Below, piece by piece: positions 5,737 through 10,684 of a stretch of 14,018 nt of DNA; the first letter of the stretch is position 1, and each line of letters starts with the position of its first letter. The notes under the pieces were generated by a model. That model worked only from the letters and a program-made list of their open reading frames with translations, made no database searches and was not told the DNA's origin. A program made the position numbers and the translations under genes. Origin of the DNA: Viridibacillus sp050279675 (GTDB lineage: Bacteria > Bacillota > Bacilli > Bacillales_A > Planococcaceae); contig NZ_JBNNUK010000036.1 of the NCBI RefSeq assembly GCF_050279675.1, positions 1 through 14,018 of the forward strand. Reading direction: 5' to 3'.

Positions 5737-5822
5737 GGAACAAACTTTATTTCAAAGCTACAGGAGCTGTTCAGACAGCTCTTTTTTTATTCAACTAACG
5801 AGGCAGGTTAGTTGAACAAAAG
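5737..5822 (+). repeat. Element with decayed L unit (copy H)
   Basis: The R unit (5788-5822, TATTCAACTAACGAGGCAGG then TTAGTTGAAC) and the terminator are intact. The L region reads GGAACAAACTTTATTTCAAAG then CTAC (5737-5761). It aligns to L if the CGGGTG core is deleted. Confidence 0.75.
5764..5788 (+). terminator. Intrinsic terminator inside copy H
   Basis: GAGCTGT and ACAGCTC pair perfectly around TCAG, followed by seven T. It is identical to the hairpins in copies C and J. Confidence 0.92.
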
Positions 5823-5898
5823 AAATGATGTATCGGAATGGATGAAATGTTACAGTTAATAAAAAATAATACACTGTGATTAAAGGGGAACTTAATCA

Positions 5899-6018
5899 AT
5901 GGGATGGTTAATCATTATCGTAATTGCATATCTGCCAATTGTTTATCGAATTCATAAACGTCTAGATTATTTAGAGAAAGAGGTCAAAAGATTAAATGGA
6001 GAGAACGATGTTTTTTAA
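5899..6018 (+). CDS. 39-residue membrane peptide with a short coiled coil
   Basis: One N-terminal transmembrane helix (WLIIIVIAYLPIVY) is followed by a charged amphipathic helix (RIHKRLDYLEKEVKRLNGEN) with leucines at heptad-like spacing. AAAGGGG (5882-5888) lies ten bases before the ATG. The stop codon falls within the first bases of repeat copy I, so the element forms the gene's 3' end. The peptide likely sits in the cytoplasmic membrane with the coiled coil in the cytoplasm and may oligomerise. The function is unknown. Good ribosome binding site, sensible composition and cassette position support it as real. Confidence 0.7.
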   Translation: MGWLIIIVIAYLPIVYRIHKRLDYLEKEVKRLNGENDVF

Positions 6019-6045
6019 CTAACTAGGCAGTTTAGTTCAATAAGG
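6013..6045 (+). repeat. Solo R-type unit (copy I)
   Basis: TTTAACTAACTAGGCAG then TTTAGTTCAATAAGGG. No terminator or L unit precedes it. The TAA stop of the 39-residue peptide (6016-6018) lies inside it. Confidence 0.75.
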
Positions 6046-6100
6046 GTATGCAGGGAATTCAATTAACAAGGGAGAATATTATTCGTGGAGAAAATAGGGA

Positions 6101-6727
6101 ATGGAGAATCAGACGATGATCATGCAGGATGTATTAAAGCAGATTATTAAAGATGATATTACTCCTTTATTTAAGGCTAAAGGTTTTAAAAAGAAAGGAA
6201 ATAATTTCGCAAAGATATTCTCGGATTTTGCTTGGACTGTAAATATCCAATCTTCTAAGTGGAATACGAAAGAAGATGTTGAGTTTACTTTTAATACTGG
6301 AATTTTTACTGATAAATTGTTTGGACCATTTTATAAAGAGAAACCACCAAAATTTCCAACAGAAGTTGATTCTGTTCTTAGACTTCGCATTTCTGAGTTA
6401 AAAAATGAACCAGATACTTGGTATAAAATTGGTCTTTCAAGCGATTTAGATGAAGTTAAAAGAGAAGTCCAAAGTGACTTACAAAATGTAATTTTTCCAC
6501 ACTTTGATAAATTCCAAACAATTGAAGAGGTGATCCAAGGGATGAAAAGAAAGGAAGAACAGGGCTGGTACGAATGCCCTCACTTCCTAACAATTCTATA
6601 TAAAACATATGGTTATAATAATGAAGCCCAAAATAGAATAAATAAAGAATATGCTGAATCCGAGCTGGATTCGCAAAAAGAATTTACCAAAGAACTCGCT
6701 GAATATTTAGGGTTAATGGTAAAGTGA
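6101..6727 (+). CDS. DUF4304-family protein
   Basis: This soluble protein of about 200 residues has the hallmark opening of DUF4304: a helix ending in DITPLFKAKGFKKKGNNF, then FAWTVNIQSSKWN, then EFTFNTGIF. The family has no assigned activity that I know. It often occurs as isolated cargo in Bacillus and in other bacteria. The start is uncertain: ATG 6101 has GGAG about ten bases ahead, while ATG 6116 has GGAG nine bases ahead and begins nearer to where the family usually starts. No promoter is obvious between copy I and the gene. Copy J, 20 bases after the stop, supplies its terminator. Confidence 0.8.
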   Translation: MENQTMIMQDVLKQIIKDDITPLFKAKGFKKKGNNFAKIFSDFAWTVNIQSSKWNTKEDVEFTFNTGIFTDKLFGPFYKEKPPKFPTEVDSVLRLRISELKNEPDTWYKIGLSSDLDEVKREVQSDLQNVIFPHFDKFQTIEEVIQGMKRKEEQGWYECPHFLTILYKTYGYNNEAQNRINKEYAESELDSQKEFTKELAEYLGLMVK

Positions 6728-6747
6728 TTTCACTAAATGGAAAGTCT

Positions 6748-6843
6748 TGTTAAGCTAACGGGGTGCTTTAGTAGAAGCTCTTGGAGCTGTTCAGACAGCT
6801 CTTTTTTTATTCAACTAACGGGGCAGTTTAGTTGAAGAAGGAG
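6748..6843 (+). repeat. Complete element L-terminator-R (copy J)
   Basis: L reads TTAAGCTAACGGGGTGC, then TTTAGTAGAAGCTC. The terminator is at 6784-6808. R (6808-6843) matches copy C: ATTCAACTAACGGGGCAG, then TTTAGTTGAAGAAGGA. Confidence 0.92.
6784..6808 (+). terminator. Intrinsic terminator inside copy J
   Basis: GAGCTGT/ACAGCTC with loop TCAG and seven T. It closes the DUF4304 gene. Confidence 0.92.
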
Positions 6844-6860
6844 AAAGATGAAAGTATATA
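6832..6860 (+). promoter_or_regulatory. Candidate promoter with its -35 in the repeat end
   Basis: TTGAAG (6832-6837) lies in the conserved end of the R unit. TATATA (6855-6860) lies 17 bases on. If used, transcription would start near 6867 and would exclude the small ORF at 6848. The -35 is only a partial match. Confidence 0.35.
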
Positions 6861-6955
6861 TAAGAAAAATAAAAAATAGTTTAATGTGTTATAATTGTAA
6901 ATATATTCTTTGTATAGTAAATTGTACCGTTAAATGGAGAATAGCAATTGCTTAA
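6848..6955 (+). CDS. Possible 35-residue Cys-containing peptide
   Basis: ATG at 6848 follows AAGGAG (6838-6843), which is the conserved 3' end of the repeat unit, with four bases between. The peptide is basic at its N-terminus (MKVYIRKIKNS) and has four cysteines (C14, C17, C22, C26). Low GC makes chance ORFs of this size common. A promoter-like pair at 6832-6860 would start transcription downstream of this ATG. I hold it as possible only. Confidence 0.25.
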   Translation: MKVYIRKIKNSLMCYNCKYILCIVNCTVKWRIAIA

Positions 6956-7046
6956 AATAAGGGGATATTAAATAATTGGTATATAACTAAACAGTAGTTT
7001 GGTATGGGATCAATCCTATTTACAATAGATAAGAGGAGTGAAGGGA

Positions 7047-7250
7047 ATGCAAGAAAATTTAAAAATTGCTTGGATAGCTTCGTGGTTTTCACTTGTGGGG
7101 CAGTTAGCAATTTTCATAGGAGTAGCTATATTCACAACAAATTTGCGGTTTGTAATGTGGAGTTTTATGGTGAGTATGATTGTAGGGGTTCCTAGTATGA
7201 TTAATACTTGGCGAGCACAGAAAAAAGCGAACAGCAATAAAAAGAACTAA
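7047..7250 (+). CDS. Small two-helix membrane protein, unknown function
   Basis: This 67-residue protein has transmembrane helices at about residues 7-29 (IAWIASWFSLVGQLAIFIGV) and 35-52 (MWSFMVSMIVGVPSMI), and a Lys-rich cytoplasmic tail (AQKKANSNKKN). I choose ATG 7047 because AAGAGGAG (7031-7038) is eight bases ahead. The in-frame GTG at 7038 lies within that site. A terminator starts directly after the stop codon. I do not recognise the family. The 160 bases upstream are AT-rich and hold only the weak ORF at 6848. Confidence 0.75.
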   Translation: MQENLKIAWIASWFSLVGQLAIFIGVAIFTTNLRFVMWSFMVSMIVGVPSMINTWRAQKKANSNKKN

Positions 7251-7275
7251 GTTGTCTTTTAAGACGACCTTTTTT
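7251..7275 (+). terminator. Non-standard terminator attached to an R unit
   Basis: GTTGTC (7251-7256) and GACGAC (7263-7268) pair with one T-G, around TTTTAA, then a C and six T. It sits where the GAGCTG hairpin normally sits relative to the following R unit, but the stem sequence is unrelated and no L unit precedes it. Confidence 0.85.
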
Positions 7276-7309
7276 ATTGAACTAACGGAGTGGGTTAGTT
7301 GAATAAGCC
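7275..7309 (+). repeat. R-type unit behind a non-standard terminator
   Basis: TTATTGAACTAACGGAGTGGG then TTAGTTGAATAAGCC. The arms pair (TTGAACTAAC with GTTAGTTGAA after shifting for one mismatch). It ends in GAATAAG like the other solo units, not GAAGAAGG. Confidence 0.8.
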
Positions 7310-7389
7310 ATAAAAAAGAAAACAATTTGCTTTAGTTAAAAAAGAGCAGTTACATACGAAAAAAGACGTAATTAGGGCTGAGGTATAAA

Positions 7390-8043
7390 ATGATAAGAAA
7401 TAAAATTGCACTCATTAGTTCAATGGTTATTCTAGTTATATGTATGTATTTAAATTTCCCATTTCCTTACAACGTAATGTTAGAAGCAAGCTTTACCTTC
7501 ATGTCATTTCCAATCCGCAATCAAGATGGATATATTGTACTTGGTATAATTGGCTCCGTTTTGTTTATAATCGCTATGATTTTACTTGTCATTGGCATGA
7601 AGAAATATCACTTTCGTACATTAGTAATAGTTGTAATAATATATGCAATTTTACCGAAACTTCTCATTACGATATACCAAGAAACTTTAGCAAGTGGCAT
7701 CATGGCAATTTCATACGATGGGAATGGCAAGTGCGATTTTGAGAATGTGGAAGAAGACTTATTAAATGGGGAATGTAATCTTTTATTACATAATAGAAGC
7801 AATGAAGATGTGTCATTTGATTTAGAATTTTTAGATTCCTATTCCATGGAAGATGAAGTGCGTATGGAGTCACTTATGAATTTAGCTGGTCCATATAGTA
7901 TTACAATAGAAGCAAAACGTGAAAAGTCTATTAAATTGAAGGAACTACTCGATTTATCAGTTGTTCCAAAACATATTGATGGAGGTACATCGTTTAATAT
8001 TCATATTAAATTAATTGACGGGGAGACTACACGCACTTTATAG
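7390..8043 (+). CDS. Membrane protein with an extracytoplasmic C-terminal domain
   Basis: This is a 217-residue protein with three N-terminal transmembrane helices, about residues 5-23, 48-70 and 76-96. A hydrophilic domain of some 120 residues follows. Two cysteines near its start (GKCDFE and GECNLL) could form a disulfide if the domain is outside. The rest alternates short strands (VSFDLEFLD, YSITIEAKREKSIKLKEL, SFNIHIKL), suggesting a beta sandwich of the kind often found in Bacillus membrane proteins. GAGGT lies six bases before the ATG. I do not recognise the family. It stands alone between the R unit at 7275 and copy K. Confidence 0.75.
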   Translation: MIRNKIALISSMVILVICMYLNFPFPYNVMLEASFTFMSFPIRNQDGYIVLGIIGSVLFIIAMILLVIGMKKYHFRTLVIVVIIYAILPKLLITIYQETLASGIMAISYDGNGKCDFENVEEDLLNGECNLLLHNRSNEDVSFDLEFLDSYSMEDEVRMESLMNLAGPYSITIEAKREKSIKLKELLDLSVVPKHIDGGTSFNIHIKLIDGETTRTL

Positions 8044-8070
8044 TAGACAGTTTACTTTACTAAATAGAGA

Positions 8071-8172
8071 CCTATTAAAGGGGTGGCATCAGATTTATGC
8101 GGATTTGAGCTGTTCAGACAGCTCTTTTTTCTTATTCAACTAAATAACTAAGGGGCAGTTTAGTTTAAAAAA
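8071..8172 (+). repeat. Element with decayed L and expanded R (copy K)
   Basis: The L region (8071-8106, CTATTAAAGGGGTGG...) is barely recognisable. The terminator is perfect. R reads TTATTCAACTAAATAACTAA then GGGGCAG and TTTAGTTTAAAAAAAG. ACTAA is duplicated compared with the consensus. Confidence 0.75.
8107..8130 (+). terminator. Intrinsic terminator inside copy K
   Basis: GAGCTGT/ACAGCTC with loop TCAG and six T. It stays intact although the flanking L unit has decayed, which fits selection on termination. Confidence 0.92.
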
Positions 8173-8213
8173 AGAATCTTTTGAAAGTGACAGATTATCA
8201 GTGGGAGGAATAA

Positions 8214-8471
8214 ATGGAAGAAAAAAAGTTTGATATTTTAATGTTATTTCAAATAATTTTTGCAATCCTTGTTATGTTAATTAGTATTTACAGTAAGGTT
8301 ACGGAAAACTACAACTTACTACCATTGATGCTCATACTTCTGAGTATAACATTACTTATAATGGGGTTACGAGAATATAAAAGAACTCAGAGTTTATTGT
8401 GGGGTATCTTCATTTTATGCACTTCGTTATACATTTTATTCTCTGCGGTTAAAGGCATTATGATCAATTAA
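8214..8471 (+). CDS. Small membrane protein, DUF3953-like
   Basis: This 85-residue protein has three hydrophobic segments: about 8-26 (LMLFQIIFAILVMLISIY), 34-51 (LLPLMLILLSITLLIMG), and 61-82 (SLLWGIFILCTSLYILFSAV). The core TENYNLLP...MGLREY fits the small DUF3953 family of Bacillus (YczI-like) as I remember it. GGGAGGA four to five bases ahead fixes the ATG start. No biochemical role is known to me. It stands alone between copies K and L. Confidence 0.75.
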   Translation: MEEKKFDILMLFQIIFAILVMLISIYSKVTENYNLLPLMLILLSITLLIMGLREYKRTQSLLWGIFILCTSLYILFSAVKGIMIN

Positions 8472-8481
8472 ATAGAAGTAA

Positions 8482-8603
8482 TATTGAACTAACGGGTGCT
8501 TTACTTGAAGATCATTGAGTTGCATATGCAGCTCTTTTTTCTTTAGGCTGTTTTCGAAAAGTTTGTTGCTATTCAACTAACGGCGCAGGATTGTTGAAGA
8601 AAG
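8482..8603 (+). repeat. Complete element carrying a 26-bp insertion (copy L)
   Basis: L (8484-8513) reads TTGAACTAACGGGTGC, then TTTACTTGAAGATC. The terminator is at 8517-8540. Then 26 extra bases (8545-8570, containing the palindrome TTTTCGAAAA) separate it from R (8571-8603, ATTCAACTAACGGCGCAGG then ATTGTTGAAGAAAG). Confidence 0.88.
8517..8540 (+). terminator. Intrinsic terminator inside copy L
   Basis: GAGTTGC/GCAGCTC with loop ATAT and six T, the same variant as in copy F. Confidence 0.9.
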
Positions 8604-8622
8604 AATTGAATATTTCTAATAA
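8594..8622 (+). promoter_or_regulatory. Candidate promoter with its -35 in the repeat end
   Basis: TTGAAG (8594-8599) at the end of the R unit and TAATAA (8617-8622) are 17 bases apart, about 35 bases ahead of the GNAT start. It parallels the pair at 6832-6860. Confidence 0.35.
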
Positions 8623-8656
8623 TGATTTATTGAAGAATAAGGAAGTGGAAATAACA

Positions 8657-9124
8657 ATGAACTACATAATAAGATTAGCGAATGAAAACGACTTATCGGG
8701 TTTATGTGATATTAGAAATAATAAAGATTTATTCACGAATTATTTAAAGCAATTTGCAAAAAAGGAAGTATATTTGGCAATCGCTGAACAAGACTCACTT
8801 ATATTTGGTTTTGGAGTTCTTAAATTAAAAGGCACTTTGCTTCCTAAATTAAGTGACCTATATGTAAAAGAGGATTATCGGGGTAATGGTATAGGTTCAG
8901 ATTTAATTAGGTATAGAGAAAATATTGCAAAGAGTTTAGGTCATTCTGAAATATTTGTAAGTGTTGACCCAATAGAAAATCCCAAAATGATAAAGTTAAT
9001 TAGCAAACACGGTTACGAACCTATCTCTGACCCATATTTAAAAAATGCCATATTTTTTAATGATGATGGTACGACCTATAATAAAACCTACACAAGAATT
9101 GATTTAAAGAAGTTGTTGAACTAA
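8657..9124 (+). CDS. GNAT-family N-acetyltransferase
   Basis: This 155-residue protein opens with the typical GNAT first strand and helix (YIIRLANENDLSGLCDIRN). It has core strands (LAIAEQDSLIFGFGVLKL, LSDLYVKEDYRG) and the acetyl-CoA loop R75-G-N-G-I-G80. The end segment (SLGHSEIFVSV ... ISKHGYEP) is also standard. It would transfer an acetyl group from acetyl-CoA to an amine; the substrate is unknown. I choose ATG 8657 because AAGGAAGTGG (8639-8648) precedes it and the family N-terminus begins there. A longer frame from a TTG in the repeat (8591) is unlikely. The stop codon lies inside repeat copy M. Confidence 0.85.
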   Translation: MNYIIRLANENDLSGLCDIRNNKDLFTNYLKQFAKKEVYLAIAEQDSLIFGFGVLKLKGTLLPKLSDLYVKEDYRGNGIGSDLIRYRENIAKSLGHSEIFVSVDPIENPKMIKLISKHGYEPISDPYLKNAIFFNDDGTTYNKTYTRIDLKKLLN

Positions 9125-9147
9125 CGGTGCAGAATAGTTGAATAGAT
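9113..9147 (+). repeat. Solo R-type unit overlapping the GNAT stop (copy M)
   Basis: TTGTTGAACTAACGGTGCAG then AATAGTTGAATAGATT. The TAA at 9122-9124 that ends the GNAT gene is part of the conserved ACTAAC. No terminator is attached. Confidence 0.78.
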
Positions 9148-9205
9148 TAAGTGTTTAAACCCTCTACGTAGTCATATATTCAATGTAAAAAAGGAAGTGT
9201 CTATA

Positions 9206-9358
9206 ATGAAAAAGGGTAAAATCACTTTAATCGGAACCATTGTAATTTTATTCGTTGTAACCTTTGTACTGAAATTCAACTATATAAATGAAAGTCGAAT
9301 AAATAAAAACAAATTTATAACTCGATCCATTAGTTATGGGTCGAGTTTTTTAGTGTGA
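9206..9358 (+). CDS. Possible 50-residue single-helix membrane protein
   Basis: AAAAGGAAGTG seven bases ahead of the ATG is a strong site. The peptide starts MKKGK, has one transmembrane helix (ITLIGTIVILFVVTFVL), then a polar stretch. The last 12 or so codons read through a perfect-looking terminator hairpin at 9320-9351. That is unusual and suggests the original stop or C-terminus was lost by a deletion or frameshift near codon 35. The start and helix look real; the tail is doubtful. Confidence 0.5.
   Translation: MKKGKITLIGTIVILFVVTFVLKFNYINESRINKNKFITRSISYGSSFLV
9320..9351 (+). terminator. Strong terminator overlapping the end of the 50-residue ORF
   Basis: ACTCGATCCAT (9320-9330) pairs with ATGGGTCGAGT (9336-9346) with one T-G, around TAGTT, followed by a run of T. 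It is unrelated to the element terminators. Confidence 0.92.
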
Positions 9359-9428
9359 ATATTTTAATGAATGTCAAAATTAAGAGGATATATAAATAAC
9401 AATAATAATATAATTAAAAACAATACGG

Positions 9429-9468
9429 ATTTATCGCAAAACGATAAATTTTGTGTTAAATTTATAAT
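9429..9468 (+). promoter_or_regulatory. Operator-like dyad and -10 box of the DUF2975/HTH pair
   Basis: ATTTATCG (9429-9436) and CGATAAAT (9442-9449) form a perfect 8-bp inverted repeat with a five-base centre. TATAAT follows at 9463-9468, so the right arm covers the expected -35 position. No good -35 sequence is visible. The layout fits autoregulation by the HTH protein encoded two genes downstream; that link is inference. Confidence 0.55.
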
Positions 9469-9494
9469 GTTATTAAATAAGTGAGGTGCTTAAT

Positions 9495-9980
9495 ATGAAT
9501 GTTAAACGAGGTTCAACAACTTTCTTAAAGGTAATTATTTTTCTGGCTGGAATTGCAGTTCTTGCTTTATGTATATTTTTAGTACCCCATATGGCGAATT
9601 TCGCATCAAAATTGTATCCAAATATTGCCCCAATGAAATATCTCATTTTCATCGTGATGTATGGATCGGCTGTGCCTTTTTACTTTGCTCTCTATCAGGC
9701 TTTTAATCTTTTACGGTACATTGACGAGAACACAGCGTTCTCGGAATTATCTGTAAAGGCGTTAAAGAACATAAAGTGCTGTGCGATTATAATCAGTGGT
9801 TTGTATGTATTAGGTTTACCGATCTTCCATTTTATAGCAAATAAAGTTGACCCTCCTATTGGAATAATGGGACTCATCATCATTTTTGCTTCGTTGGTTA
9901 TCGCCGTTTTTGCTGCTATCCTCCAACGGCTTCTACAAGAAGCGATTAACATAAAATCAGAAAATGATTTGACGGTCTGA
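9495..9980 (+). CDS. DUF2975 four-helix membrane protein
   Basis: This 161-residue protein has four transmembrane helices: about residues 10-31, 45-69, 93-115 and 121-146. It has the DUF2975 layout, with a conserved-looking VPFYFALYQAFNLLRYIDEN segment between helices 2 and 3. Family members are usually encoded just before a small Xre-type regulator, as here, and are thought to act with it; the mechanism is not known to me. I choose ATG 9495 because GTGAGGTG (9481-9488) is six bases ahead; the in-frame GTG at 9486 lies in that site. The TGA stop at 9978 overlaps the ribosome binding site of the next gene, which implies coupled translation. Confidence 0.88.
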   Translation: MNVKRGSTTFLKVIIFLAGIAVLALCIFLVPHMANFASKLYPNIAPMKYLIFIVMYGSAVPFYFALYQAFNLLRYIDENTAFSELSVKALKNIKCCAIIISGLYVLGLPIFHFIANKVDPPIGIMGLIIIFASLVIAVFAAILQRLLQEAINIKSENDLTV

Positions 9981-9990
9981 GGTGAATAAC

Positions 9991-10209
9991 ATGGCGATTA
10001 TAATCAATATTGATGTGATGTTAGCTAAAAGAAAAATGAGCGTAACAGCACTTTCGGAGAGTGTTGGAATAACAATGGCTAACCTTTCTATATTGAAAAA
10101 TGGAAAGGCAAAAGCGATCCGATTATCAACTTTAGAGGGGATTTGTAAGGCTTTAGAATGTCAGCCTGGAGATATTTTGGAGTACAAAAGCGACGAAGAT
10201 ACTCAATAA
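9991..10209 (+). CDS. YozG-like Xre-family transcriptional regulator
   Basis: This 72-residue protein is almost entirely one Cro/CI-type helix-turn-helix: INIDVMLAKRKMSVTALSES, then GITMANLSILKNGK with the recognition helix, then RLSTLEGICKALECQPGDIL. This single-domain HTH type is paired with DUF2975 membrane proteins. It most likely represses its own operon through the dyad at 9429-9449. TGAGGTGA (9978-9985) fixes the start at ATG 9991; the GTG at 9982 is part of that site. It lies ten bases after the DUF2975 stop, in one operon. Confidence 0.9.
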   Translation: MAIIINIDVMLAKRKMSVTALSESVGITMANLSILKNGKAKAIRLSTLEGICKALECQPGDILEYKSDEDTQ

Positions 10210-10223
10210 AAACAGACAACTAA

Positions 10224-10258
10224 TTAATTTAACTAACGCGTAACGATAGTTAAATTAA
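10224..10258 (+). repeat. Perfect dyad, covarying form of the R unit
   Basis: TTAATTTAACTA (10224-10235) and TAGTTAAATTAA (10247-10258) form a perfect 12-bp inverted repeat with an 11-base centre ACGCGTAACGA. It aligns to TTATTCAACTAACGGGG...TTAGTTGAATAA. The C to T change in the left arm is matched by G to A in the right arm. Confidence 0.75.
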
Positions 10259-10286
10259 CCGCCTTTTCAAAGGGCGGTTTTCTTTT
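10257..10286 (+). terminator. Terminator of the DUF2975/HTH operon
   Basis: AACCGCC (10257-10263) pairs with GGCGGTT (10273-10279) and is followed by TTCTTTT. It abuts the dyad on its right side, the reverse of the usual terminator-then-R order. Confidence 0.88.
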
Positions 10287-10400
10287 GGGGCAAAAAAACA
10301 ACATTAAGATTTAACATAGCCAAAAATTAAGTAATATTGATTGTAAATATTTTATTGGTCAGAAGATTACAGAAGTAAATAGGATTTATAATTAATAATT

Positions 10401-10500
10401 TTTAAACAACCGGTGCAAGAGTTGCTGAACAAACAAGGTTCGGCAGCTCTTTATCTTATTGTAGTAAGACTTATTGACCTATCAGGGCAGAAATTACAAA
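10401..10500 (+). repeat. Heavily decayed element (copy N)
   Basis: TTTAAACAACCGGTGC (10401-10416) resembles the L start. A long terminator follows. GACCTATCAGGGCAG then AAATTACAAAAG (10474-10500) resembles R. Only the order L-terminator-R makes it recognisable. The roughly 110 bases before it (10290-10400) are AT-rich and show no gene or motif. Confidence 0.5.
10419..10452 (+). terminator. Extended terminator hairpin in copy N
   Basis: GAGTTGCTGAAC (10419-10430) pairs with GTTCGGCAGCTC (10438-10449) over 12 bases with two G-T pairs, loop AAACAAG. It keeps the GAG...CTC base of the standard hairpin with a longer stem. The T tract is short. Confidence 0.7.
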
Positions 10501-10508
10501 AGAGGTAT

Positions 10509-10536
10509 TTGTTTTTTTATGTATAATTAGTATATA
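10509..10536 (+). promoter_or_regulatory. Candidate promoter of the APH-like gene
   Basis: TTGTTT (10509-10514) and TATATA (10531-10536) are 16 bases apart. Transcription near 10543 would give a leader of about 140 bases that contains the 17-codon ORF and both hairpins described next. Confidence 0.5.
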
Positions 10537-10586
10537 TGTAGGACTATTTAGTTTGTATAGCCGAAACTTAAGGAAGGGGTGACATA

Positions 10587-10640
10587 TTGAAAATGATAGA
10601 ATTTCAAAATAGCATGCTAATGAGAGGGATTACTTCTTAA
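10587..10640 (+). CDS. 17-residue leader peptide ORF
   Basis: A strong site, AAGGAAGGGGTGA (10570-10582), lies four bases before TTG 10587. The ORF encodes MKMIEFQNSMLMRGITS and stops at 10638-10640. ATG 10593 is an alternative start in the same frame. Codons 12-15 overlap the left arm of a hairpin that competes with sequestration of the downstream ribosome binding site. Its only plausible role is regulatory, like the leader peptides of erm and cat genes. It is too short for homology to help. Confidence 0.55.
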   Translation: MKMIEFQNSMLMRGITS

Positions 10641-10674
10641 CTAAGGTTTAATCCTCTCAAAGGCAATGGGAGGA
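10622..10674 (+). promoter_or_regulatory. Translational attenuator: two mutually exclusive hairpins
   Basis: Arm 1 GAGAGGGATTA (10622-10632) pairs with arm 2 TAATCCTCTC (10649-10658), ten pairs with one bulged G. The right part of arm 2, TCCTCTC (10652-10658), can instead pair with GGGAGGA (10668-10674), seven pairs with one T-G. That second partner is the ribosome binding site of the APH-like gene. Arm 1 lies in the leader ORF, so ribosomes on the leader would favour the second, closed form. There is no T run, so this is not a transcription terminator. Confidence 0.6.
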
Positions 10675-10684
10675 AAAATAAAAG

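Noticed and set aside
6085..6150. GTG-initiated 21-codon ORF with a good RBS overlapping the DUF4304 start
   Set aside because: AAGGGAG precedes it, but the frame soon stops and shows no sequence features. It could couple translation, but I cannot support it.
7440..7742. 100-codon ORF inside the membrane protein gene
   Set aside because: It is an out-of-frame shadow of the gene at 7390, without an RBS. Its composition (many Trp, His, Asn) is unlike a natural protein.
9695..9952. Minus-strand ORF of 85 codons
   Set aside because: It lies antisense to the DUF2975 gene with no RBS.
10543..10684. T-box or other known riboswitch upstream of the APH-like gene
   Set aside because: There is no T-box AGGGTGG...ACCGCGG element and no terminator T run. 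The structure is better explained by leader-ORF attenuation.
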